A stretch of 6,510 nucleotides of DNA, taken from Rhodospirillaceae bacterium (GTDB lineage: Bacteria > Pseudomonadota > Alphaproteobacteria > Rhodospirillales > 2-02-FULL-58-16). The notes beneath the pieces were generated by a model that saw nothing but the letters and a program-made list of their open reading frames with translations, was not told the DNA's origin and did no database searches. The stretch spans positions 1 to 6,510 of the forward strand of contig JAUXMA010000093.1 in the NCBI GenBank assembly GCA_030623425.1. Reading direction: 5' to 3'. Below are positions 1 through 6,510 of this stretch, in pieces; the stretch's first letter is position 1; each line of letters starts with the position of its first letter. The position numbers and the translations under genes are program-made.

Positions 1-635
1 GGACCCTTGACCGCCTGGAGGAAGCGGGCGTCGAAACGGTGGTGTTCAATCTCCATCACCTGGGTCACCTGATCGAACAGCATTTGGGAAGACGCCAGCG
101 CCGGCCAAGGAAAGGCCGCCGCCCGGAGTTGCTGTTTTCATCCGAGGACGAGCTTCTCGATACGGGGGGCGGCATAGCCAAGGCCCTGCCTCTCTTGGGC
201 ACGGAGCCGTTCTACGCCGTCAACGCCGACATCTTGTGGCTGAACGGCACGCAAGGCACGCTCGCCCGCATGGCCGCCGGCTGGGACCATCGACGCATGG
301 ACGCCTTGCTGCTGCTCCATTCGACGGTGGACGCATACGGCTACCGGGGCCGGGGGGATTTCCGCGTCGATCCGGCGGGGCTGCTCGCCCGCCGCGCCGA
401 ATCCGAGGTCTCGCCTTTTCTGTTTACCGGCCTGCAAATCCTTCATCCACGGCTGTTCGACGGCGCCCCGGAGGGCGGCTTTTCCCTCAACCTGCTTTAC
501 GATCGGGCCATCGAGGCGGAAAGGCTCCACGGCATCATCCATGACGGGGAATGGTTCAATATCGGCACCCCGGAAGGTCTCGCCGAAGCCGAATCCTACA
601 TCCGGGTCCGCTACGCCGGAAACAGACGCCGATGA
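1..635 (+). CDS. murU: MurU-like sugar-1-phosphate nucleotidyltransferase, 5' end outside the window
   Basis: The frame is open from base 3 (bases 1-2 belong to a split codon) to TGA at 633-635, giving 210 residues. Compared with the usual MurU layout, about 36 N-terminal residues are missing, including the nucleotide-binding GxGxRM signature, so the GTG at 39 is internal and not a start. Seen directly: a DTGGGIAKALPLLG block (bases 159-200), the metal-binding aspartate in VNADILW (Asp codon 228-230), a GRGDFRVD block, FTGLQILHP, and near the C-terminus WFNIGTPEGLAEAES. This series fits the small nucleotidyltransferases of the MurU/HddC type. In MurU the reaction is UTP plus MurNAc-1-phosphate giving UDP-MurNAc, a cytoplasmic step of peptidoglycan recycling that bypasses de novo synthesis and fosfomycin-sensitive MurA. 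An arginine-rich stretch at 90-122 makes the loop before DTGGG about five residues longer than I expect. The stop overlaps the addB start. The alternative is a mannose-1-phosphate guanylyltransferase-like enzyme; the substrate cannot be proven from sequence. Confidence 0.82.
   Translation, partial: TLDRLEEAGVETVVFNLHHLGHLIEQHLGRRQRRPRKGRRPELLFSSEDELLDTGGGIAKALPLLGTEPFYAVNADILWLNGTQGTLARMAAGWDHRRMDALLLLHSTVDAYGYRGRGDFRVDPAGLLARRAESEVSPFLFTGLQILHPRLFDGAPEGGFSLNLLYDRAIEAERLHGIIHDGEWFNIGTPEGLAEAESYIRVRYAGNRRR
632..635 (+). other. ATGA start/stop overlap, murU-addB
   Basis: The murU TGA (633-635) and the addB ATG (632-634) share four bases. The Shine-Dalgarno match before this ATG is weak (only GGA at 618-620, 11 bases away), so addB translation probably depends on ribosomes finishing murU and restarting. 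The overlap is seen; the coupling is inferred. Confidence 0.85.
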
Positions 636-3589
636 ACGACGGGACTCCCCCCGAAGTTTACAACATCGGCGCCGGGATTCCTTTCGTTGACGCCCTGGCG
701 GCGGGAATTTTGGCCAAAACCGACGGCGCGGCGAGCGCTCCGGCCGCCGTAACGGTGCTGTTGCCGACCCGGCGCGCCTGCCGTGCCCTGCGCGAGGCTT
801 TCCTGCGCCTTTCCGGCGGCCGGCCGCTGCTTTTGCCGAAGCTGACGCCGCTGGGCGATATCGACGAAGAGGAGCTGGCCTTGGCAAGCTGGCGGGAAAC
901 GGCAATGAACGGCGGCGGCATCATCGCGCCGCCGGCCGTTTCCGGTCTCAAACGGCTGCTGTTGCTGACCAGGCTGATCCTGGCCAAGGATAAAGGGCAA
1001 ACGACGCCGGACCAGGCGGCGCGGCTGGCCGGTGAACTGGCGCGGCTTCTCGACCAGGTCCATACCGAACGCCTCGGCTTCGACGGGCTTGAGGACCTGG
1101 TTTCCGGCGACTTCGCCGTTCACTGGCAAGTGACACTGGATTTCCTCGGGATCGTCACCGACAACTGGCCCGCCATCCTGGAGCGGGAGGGTTCCGTCGA
1201 CCCGGCGACCCGCCGCGATTTGCTTCTGCGGGGGCAGGCGGAAGCTTGGCGAAACCAGCCTCCCGCCGGTCCCGTCATCGCCGCCGGCTCCACCGGGTCC
1301 ATTCCCGCCACCGCCGACCTCCTGAAGGTCGTCGCCCACCTGCCAAGAGGATGCGTGGTTCTGCCCGGCCTCGACCGGCGGGCCTCGCCCGATGCCTGGG
1401 AGGTCCTGGAGCCGTCCCATCCCCAGTACGGCCTGGCCAGGTTGTTGCGCCACCTCGGCGTCACTCCCGGGCAAGTGAAGGAATGGCCGGCCGCCGGCAT
1501 CGCGGCGACGACAGCGGCGCGCCAAGCGTTGATTTACGGCGCCGTGGAACCCGCCGCCGTTTGTCGGCAACCGACGAAGCGCATCGACGAAAACGCCCTG
1601 GCCGGCGTCACCCATATCGACTGCCCCGGCCCGCGGGAAGAAGCCGCGGTCATCGCCTTGATCATGCGCCGGGTCCTCGAAGAGGAGACCCGGACCGCCG
1701 CCTTGGTGACACCGGACCGGGGTCTGGCCCGGCGGGTTGCCGCCGAACTCAGGCGCTGGCGGGTGGAGGTCGACGATTCCGCCGGCCGTCCCCTGGCGCA
1801 GACGCCGCCGGGAGCTTTCCTCCGGCTCACCGCCCGCATGGCCGCCGAAAACCTGGCGCCGGTGGCCCTGCTTGGCGCCTGCAAACACCCCCTGGCGGCG
1901 GCCGGCCGAAACCCCGCCCTTTTCCGCGCCCAGGTTCGCCGCCTGGAAATCGCCGCCTTGCGCGGGCCGCGTCCAGCGGCGGGAATCAAAGGCCTTGGCG
2001 CCGCGTTAAGACCTCGAGAGGACAAGGAACTGGAGGATTTCCTCAAAACTCTTGGCGCCGCCGTGGCCCCCCTGGTGAAAGCGATGAAGCGCAAAAGCGT
2101 CCCCTTCGACGATCTTTTGCGGCTGCATGTGGAAATGGCCGAGGCAATGGCGGCTTCGGACGAAGCCGACGGGGCCGAGCGACTTTGGGCCGGAGAGGCC
2201 GGCGAAGCCGCCGCCGCCTTCGTCGCCGAATTGAACGAAGCCGGCGGCGTTCTTGCCCGCATCGAGGGCGGCCAGTATCCGGCGTTGCTCGATTCGCTGA
2301 TGGCCGGACGGGTCGTCAGGCGCCGTTACGGCCGGCATCCCCGGCTGCACATCTGGGGACTGCTGGAGGCGCGGCTGCAACAAGCCGATACCCTCATCCT
2401 GGGCGGCCTCAACGAGGGCACTTGGCCGCCCGAGGCGACCGCCAATCCGTGGATGAGCCGGCCCATGCTGAAGGCCTTCGGCCTGCCGTCGCCGGAACGG
2501 CGCATCGGCCTCGCCGCCCACGACTTCGCGCAGGCCTTTTGCGCCCCGAATGTGGTGCTGACCCGCGCCACCCGCGTCGAGGGCACGCCGACGGTGCCGT
2601 CGCGCTGGCTGCTCAGGCTGCAAACACTGCTCCGCGGCTCAGGATTGGAAAACGCCCTCAAGCCGGACCTCGAATGGCTGCAATGGGTGTCCAGGCTGGA
2701 TGCCTCCGAAAAACCGGGTACGGTCCCGCCGCCGGCCCCGAAGCCGCCGGTCGCCGCCCGCCCCCGCCAGCTGTCGGTCAGCCGCGTCGAAACCTGGATC
2801 CGCGATCCCTACGCCATCTACGCCGAACGTATCCTCGGCCTGCGGCCGCTCGATCCCCTCGACGCCGACCCCGGCGCCGCCGAAAGGGGCAGCGTTATCC
2901 ACAAGGCCTTGGAGCGTTTCATCGCCGCCCATCCCGGAGAGCTTCCCGCCGACCCGGTCGGCGAGATGATCGCCATCGGCCGGAAGGTATTCGAGGAACA
3001 CCTGGACCGTCCCGGCGTGCGCGCTTTTTGGTGGCCCAGGTTTCAACGCATCGCCCGTTGGTTCGTCGACTTCGAACGCGGCCGCCGCGGCGGCGGACAA
3101 ATGACCGCCGCCACCGAGGTCAACGGCCGGCTCGCGCTGGCCGCCCCGGCGGGAGATTTCACCCTCACCGCCCGTGCCGACCGCATCGACCGCTTGAGCG
3201 GCGGCGGCTTGGCGATCATCGACTACAAGACCGGACAAACGCCGACGTCGCCGCAGGTGGAATGCGGCTTGGCGCCGCAGCTGCCTCTGGAGGCGGCGAT
3301 AGCCGGAGATGGCGGTTTCGAGGGCATCGACGGTGAAAAAATCGACCAGCTCATTTATTTGCGCCTGTCGGGCGGGCGGCCGGCGGGCGAGATAAAGGTA
3401 CTCAAACTGGACGTCGCCGAGGCCGCCGACAAGGCCCTCGCCGGACTGCGAAAACGCATTGCCGCCTTCGACGATCCCGAGATGCCTTACCGGTCGCGGC
3501 CGGTTCCGATGTTCGAAAGCCAGTATGGCGATTACGACCATCTCGCCCGGGTCAAGGAATGGACGGCGGCAATCGGAGAAGGGGAATGA
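632..3589 (+). CDS. addB: AddB, double-strand break repair nuclease/helicase-like subunit (alphaproteobacterial type)
   Basis: Complete gene of 985 residues. ATG at 632 is chosen because it overlaps the upstream stop as ATGA and gives the usual AddB start (an IGAGIPFVDALAAGIL block); the frame is open further up to an ATG at 551, but that would add 27 residues lying inside murU. AddB pairs with AddA to resect DNA ends. Seen: TVLLPTRRACRALREAF (from residue 41), then a large helicase-like region without a Walker A motif, HIWGLLEARLQQAD (from 573) and GGLNEGTWP (591-599), both typical of this family. The C-terminal RecB-type (PD-(D/E)XK) nuclease domain starts near LSVSRVETW (714) and carries GSVIHKAL (His757), ADRID (Asp850), DYKTG (Asp864, Lys866) and Gln883, so the nuclease looks active. 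In the characterised Bacillus enzyme the AddB nuclease cuts the 5'-ended strand and the dead helicase domain reads Chi; this is inferred here. The iron-sulfur cysteines of that enzyme are not seen (Asp725 sits where the first Cys is expected). Length fits the family. Confidence 0.96.
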   Translation: MNDGTPPEVYNIGAGIPFVDALAAGILAKTDGAASAPAAVTVLLPTRRACRALREAFLRLSGGRPLLLPKLTPLGDIDEEELALASWRETAMNGGGIIAPPAVSGLKRLLLLTRLILAKDKGQTTPDQAARLAGELARLLDQVHTERLGFDGLEDLVSGDFAVHWQVTLDFLGIVTDNWPAILEREGSVDPATRRDLLLRGQAEAWRNQPPAGPVIAAGSTGSIPATADLLKVVAHLPRGCVVLPGLDRRASPDAWEVLEPSHPQYGLARLLRHLGVTPGQVKEWPAAGIAATTAARQALIYGAVEPAAVCRQPTKRIDENALAGVTHIDCPGPREEAAVIALIMRRVLEEETRTAALVTPDRGLARRVAAELRRWRVEVDDSAGRPLAQTPPGAFLRLTARMAAENLAPVALLGACKHPLAAAGRNPALFRAQVRRLEIAALRGPRPAAGIKGLGAALRPREDKELEDFLKTLGAAVAPLVKAMKRKSVPFDDLLRLHVEMAEAMAASDEADGAERLWAGEAGEAAAAFVAELNEAGGVLARIEGGQYPALLDSLMAGRVVRRRYGRHPRLHIWGLLEARLQQADTLILGGLNEGTWPPEATANPWMSRPMLKAFGLPSPERRIGLAAHDFAQAFCAPNVVLTRATRVEGTPTVPSRWLLRLQTLLRGSGLENALKPDLEWLQWVSRLDASEKPGTVPPPAPKPPVAARPRQLSVSRVETWIRDPYAIYAERILGLRPLDPLDADPGAAERGSVIHKALERFIAAHPGELPADPVGEMIAIGRKVFEEHLDRPGVRAFWWPRFQRIARWFVDFERGRRGGGQMTAATEVNGRLALAAPAGDFTLTARADRIDRLSGGGLAIIDYKTGQTPTSPQVECGLAPQLPLEAAIAGDGGFEGIDGEKIDQLIYLRLSGGRPAGEIKVLKLDVAEAADKALAGLRKRIAAFDDPEMPYRSRPVPMFESQYGDYDHLARVKEWTAAIGEGE
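3575..3589 (+). promoter_or_regulatory. Ribosome binding site and ATGA overlap, addB-addA
   Basis: GGAG at 3575-3578, within a purine-only run (GGAGAAGGGGA) ending at 3585, lies 7 bases before the addA ATG at 3586. The addB TGA (3587-3589) overlaps that ATG as ATGA. Unlike the murU-addB junction, this one has a strong Shine-Dalgarno sequence, so addA could be started by new ribosomes as well as by coupled restart. This fits the need for matched amounts of the two subunits and rules out the later in-frame ATG at 3625 as the main start. Confidence 0.75.
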
Positions 3590-6510
3590 ACGGCGCCCAA
3601 AACCACCGCATCCCGCATGGGCAGATGACCGCCGCCGACCCGACGCATTCGGCATGGGTCTCGGCCAACGCCGGAACCGGCAAGACCCGCGTGCTGATCG
3701 ACCGCATCTCGCGGCTGCTGTTGGCGGAGACGGCGGCGGAACGAATCCTTTGCCTGACGTTCACCAAGGCGGCGGCGGCGGAGATGGCCAACCGGCTGAG
3801 CAGCCAGTTGGGTGATTGGGCGGTGATGGCCGAAGGCGAGCTTCGCGAAACGTTGCGCCGGCTGCTGGCCCGGCATCCTGGCGGCGAAACCCTCGCCAAG
3901 GCTCGGCGGCTATTCGCCGAAACCCTGGAAACGCCCGGCGGGCTCAGCATCCGCACCATCCACTCGTTTTGCGAATCCCTGCTTGCCCGCTTCCCCCTGG
4001 AGGCCGGCATCGCGCCTCATTTCTCGGTCATCGACGAGCGCACGGCGGCGGAACTTCGCATTGAGGCGAGGGACCGGGTGCTGGCCCGGTCTTTCGACGG
4101 CGACAGCCATCGCCTCGGCGCCGCGTTGGAGCATCTGGCCGGGCAGGTGGACGAAAACGGGTTCGCCGATCTGATGCGGGAACTGGACGCCAACCGCGGC
4201 CGCCTGCGCGGTCTTTTGCGTCAGCACGGCGGCCGCGCGGGACTGGTCCGGGCGGCGCGCGCCGCCCTCGGCTTGGACCCGGGCGACAGCAGGGAAACGG
4301 TCCTCGCCGCCGCCGCGACGGCCGGTCATGACGAGAACCTTCGCCGCGCCTCGGCGGCGCTGGATCACGGAACGGTGAAAGACCGGGAGCGGGCCGCCGC
4401 CATCCGCGCCTGGCTCGATGGCGGAGCGCTACAACGGGCCGCCGGGTTCCTCGAGGTTTACGCCCCGGTTTTCATCAAAAAAACGGACGGCGGCCCGTGC
4501 GCCGAGAAAAACCTGATCACCAAAACCGCCAAGGCCGCCGACCCGCAAGCGCTCGGCATCCTCCTTGACGAACAGGCGCGGGTGCTGGCGGTCAAGGACA
4601 GGCTGAAGGCGCTGGAGATCGCCTGCTCGACCGACGCCTTGCTGCATCTGGGCGCCGCCCTTCTCGATTCGTACGAATCCATGAAGGAAGACCGCGCCCT
4701 TGTCGATTACGACGACCTGATCGCCAAGGCCCGAGATCTTCTCGCCGCCGAGGGCGGCGCGTCCTGGGTGCATTTCAAGCTCGACGGCGGCATCGACCAC
4801 ATACTTGTCGACGAAGCCCAGGATACCAGCCCCGAACAATGGCAGGTCATCGCCGCCATCGCCGAGGAGTTTTTCGCCGGGGTGGGAAGCAGGGAAGGTC
4901 CACGCACGGTCTTTGCCGTCGGCGACGAAAAGCAGTCCATTTTCAGCTTTCAGGGCGCCGATCCGGACGAATTCGACCGTATGCGCGCCCACTTCGCCGA
5001 TCGGGTCGGGGATGCCGGCGGCAAGTGGCGGCCGGTCGAGTTGACGCTTTCCTACCGTTCCACTTGGACGGTGCTTAATTTCGTCGATCGAGTGTTCGAG
5101 ACGGCGGCGGCCGGCGACGGCCTGTCCTCCGGCGCGGCGCCGATCCGCCATGTTTCGGCGCGGGACGGCCAGGCCGGCCTGGTCGAGCTGTGGCCGACGC
5201 TCAAGCCCGAAGAAGACCCCGCCGCCGATCCGTGGGACGCGCCCCTCGACCAAATGCCCGCCGCCAGCCCGCCAGCCCGGCTGGCCAACCGCATCGCCGG
5301 GCGCATCGAGGGATGGCTGCAAGATAAAGAGATCCTGGAATCGGCGGGGCGGCCGATCCGTCCGGGCGACATCATGATCCTGGTCCGCACCCGCGGCCGG
5401 TTCGCCGAGCAAATGGTCAGTTGCCTCAAGCAACGCCGCATTCCCGTCGCCGGCAGCGACCGCATGGTCCTGACCGGGCAATTGGCGGTGATGGACCTGG
5501 TGGCGCTCGGCCAGTTCGCGCTGCTGCCGGAGGACGATTTGAACTTGGCCGTCGTCCTGAAAAGCCCTTTTTTCGGTTTCGACGACGACGCCTTGTTCGA
5601 CCTCGCATACGGCCGCGCTGGAAGCCTGTGGATGGAGTTGAAAAAAACCCGCGGCCAACGCCCCCTTTACGACGCCGCTTGCGGGAAACTGGCGGCGATG
5701 CTGGAGATGGCGGATTTCACCCCGCCTTTCGAATTTTTCTCCGACCTGTTGGGCCGCGGCGGCGGCCGCCAACGGCTTTTGGCGCGGCTGGGACCCGACG
5801 CCGAAGATCCCATTGACGAGTTCCTCACCCTGGCCCTGGACTTCGAACGCCAACACGTCGCCTCGTTGCAGGGGTTCCTGCACTGGCTCGCCGCCGGCGA
5901 GACGGTAATCAAGCGCGACCTCGAGCACGGGCGCGGCGAAGTGCGGGTGATGACCGTCCACGGCGCCAAGGGCCTGCAGTCCAACATCGTTTTCCTGCCC
6001 GACACCCGCACCGTGCCCGACTCCAGGCTCGACCCCCGGTTACTGTGGGGAAAAGGGGCGGACTCTTACCTGTTGTGGCCGGTGCGCAAGGAAAACGAGG
6101 AAGCCCATTGCGGACGCCTGCGCGAGGAAGCCCGGCGACGCATCGTCAGGGAATACCACCGCCTGCTTTACGTCGCCATGACCCGCGCCAAGGACCGCCT
6201 TTACATCTGCGGCTGGGATGGCAAACGCAACCGCGGTCCGGGTTGCTGGTACGACTTGCTCGAAACCGCCATCGCCACCGCCAACCCCAACGACGTCGAA
6301 ACCTTCTCATTGGATAGCGGCGAAACCGGCTGGCGCCTGAGGGACGAGCAAACGGCACCGCCGGATCAAAGCTCGCCGATGGCGGAAACGGCGGCGGCGG
6401 CGAGCTTGTTGCCCGCCTGGGCGCGGCAACCGGCGCCGCCAGAGGCCGAACCGTCGCGGCCCCTGACCCCGTCGGCGCCGCTAAAAGAGGAACCGCCGGT
6501 GATCTCCCCC
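3586..6510 (+). CDS. addA: AddA, UvrD/RecB-family helicase-nuclease subunit, 3' end outside the window
   Basis: The frame is open without a stop from ATG 3586 to the window end (975 residues); the family usually has about 1150-1180. AddA is the 3'-to-5' motor of AddAB and, through its C-terminal nuclease, cuts the 3'-ended strand in the characterised enzyme. All superfamily 1A motifs are present in order: Gln13 as a likely Q motif, Walker A ANAGTGKT (27-34, Lys33), motif Ia LTFTKAAAAEM (57-67), TIHSFC (124-129), VDYDDLI (373-379), Walker B LVDEAQD (407-413), motif III VGDEKQSIFSFQGAD (445-459), motif IV LTLSYRS (486-492), motif V MTVHGAKGLQ (789-798), and motif VI YHRLLYVAMTRAKDRL (857-872). 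So the ATPase looks intact. Residues about 922-975 are a proline/alanine-rich linker (14 prolines in the last 51 residues) that precedes the nuclease domain in this family; that domain is beyond the window. The start is fixed by the ATGA overlap with addB and a good ribosome binding site. I see no frameshift. Confidence 0.97.
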   Translation, partial: MNGAQNHRIPHGQMTAADPTHSAWVSANAGTGKTRVLIDRISRLLLAETAAERILCLTFTKAAAAEMANRLSSQLGDWAVMAEGELRETLRRLLARHPGGETLAKARRLFAETLETPGGLSIRTIHSFCESLLARFPLEAGIAPHFSVIDERTAAELRIEARDRVLARSFDGDSHRLGAALEHLAGQVDENGFADLMRELDANRGRLRGLLRQHGGRAGLVRAARAALGLDPGDSRETVLAAAATAGHDENLRRASAALDHGTVKDRERAAAIRAWLDGGALQRAAGFLEVYAPVFIKKTDGGPCAEKNLITKTAKAADPQALGILLDEQARVLAVKDRLKALEIACSTDALLHLGAALLDSYESMKEDRALVDYDDLIAKARDLLAAEGGASWVHFKLDGGIDHILVDEAQDTSPEQWQVIAAIAEEFFAGVGSREGPRTVFAVGDEKQSIFSFQGADPDEFDRMRAHFADRVGDAGGKWRPVELTLSYRSTWTVLNFVDRVFETAAAGDGLSSGAAPIRHVSARDGQAGLVELWPTLKPEEDPAADPWDAPLDQMPAASPPARLANRIAGRIEGWLQDKEILESAGRPIRPGDIMILVRTRGRFAEQMVSCLKQRRIPVAGSDRMVLTGQLAVMDLVALGQFALLPEDDLNLAVVLKSPFFGFDDDALFDLAYGRAGSLWMELKKTRGQRPLYDAACGKLAAMLEMADFTPPFEFFSDLLGRGGGRQRLLARLGPDAEDPIDEFLTLALDFERQHVASLQGFLHWLAAGETVIKRDLEHGRGEVRVMTVHGAKGLQSNIVFLPDTRTVPDSRLDPRLLWGKGADSYLLWPVRKENEEAHCGRLREEARRRIVREYHRLLYVAMTRAKDRLYICGWDGKRNRGPGCWYDLLETAIATANPNDVETFSLDSGETGWRLRDEQTAPPDQSSPMAETAAAASLLPAWARQPAPPEAEPSRPLTPSAPLKEEPPVISP

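Noticed and set aside
138..905. Minus-strand open frame of 255 codons across the murU end and addB start
   Set aside because: It is very rich in Arg, Pro and Ala, antisense to two supported genes, and has no visible domain or convincing ribosome binding site.
611..1888. Minus-strand open frame of 425 codons across the murU-addB junction and the 5' third of addB
   Set aside because: It is antisense to conserved coding sequence, has no known domain, and its composition follows the opposite strand's codon bias.
3081..3094. Perfect 14-base palindrome GCCGCCGCGGCGGC inside addB
   Set aside because: It is made from consecutive Arg (CGC) and Gly (GGC) codons in the coding frame. Such GC-only palindromes arise easily at this base composition, and it has no flanking feature or T-run to suggest an operator or terminator.
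1246..3336. Plus-strand open frame of 696 codons in another frame of addB
   Set aside because: The product is an Arg/Pro/Gly/Ala-rich low-complexity chain typical of reading a GC-rich gene in the wrong frame, while addB keeps conserved motifs across the same bases.
4477..4483. A7 run in addA (a second one at 5641-5647) as a possible programmed frameshift or slippage site
   Set aside because: The zero frame reads AAA AAA ACN at both places, which does not fit the X XXY YYZ slippery pattern. The frame continues through the conserved helicase motifs, so no shift is needed.
4429..5961. Minus-strand open frame of 510 codons inside addA
   Set aside because: It lies wholly antisense to a gene with every helicase motif intact. 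Its protein is rich in Gly, Arg, Gln and Ala without any recognisable domain, and long antisense frames are expected where codons end in G or C and stop codons are rare.
3586..6510. Possibility that this is RecB or a phage/defence UvrD-like helicase and not AddA
   Set aside because: The addB gene directly upstream with an overlapping start, the WVSANAGTGKT and FAVGDEKQSIFSFQGAD blocks, and the proline-rich linker all match alphaproteobacterial AddA; there are no recC/recD or defence-type neighbours.

Overview
The window is an ordinary, tightly packed chromosomal stretch from a GC-rich bacterium, roughly two-thirds GC by eye, with codons ending almost always in G or C. Gene order and protein style point to an alphaproteobacterium. 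A Rhodospirillales-like lineage is a guess; no single marker here settles the order. All coding is on the plus strand, and there is no RNA gene, mobile element, CRISPR array or terminator that I can support.

Layout: (1) Positions 1-635 hold the 3' part of a sugar-1-phosphate nucleotidyltransferase, most likely MurU, the N-acetylmuramate-1-phosphate uridylyltransferase of peptidoglycan recycling. About 36 N-terminal residues lie upstream of the window. (2) Positions 632-3589 hold a complete addB, the nuclease and helicase-like subunit of the AddAB recombination machine (985 residues). (3) Positions 3586-6510 hold addA, the helicase-nuclease subunit. It is open to the window edge (975 residues seen); all its helicase motifs are present, but its C-terminal nuclease domain is cut off.

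The genes are joined by two identical 4-base ATGA start/stop overlaps (632-635 and 3586-3589), so they read as one translationally coupled operon. There is no intergenic space anywhere in the window. AddA and AddB form a heterodimer that unwinds and trims double-strand DNA ends and produces the 3' single strand that RecA uses, so tight coupling of the two makes sense. A murU-type gene upstream of addB is, to my knowledge, a recurrent alphaproteobacterial arrangement (tsaE, an amgK-like kinase, murU, addB, addA) that joins wall recycling to DNA repair without an obvious biochemical link.

I found no evidence of an undescribed system. The points worth a second look are modest: the apparent loss of both the iron-sulfur cysteines and the Walker A motif in AddB, a short arginine-rich insertion in the MurU-like protein, and the conserved double overlap. 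Several very long alternative-frame ORFs were considered and rejected as by-products of GC-rich codon use.
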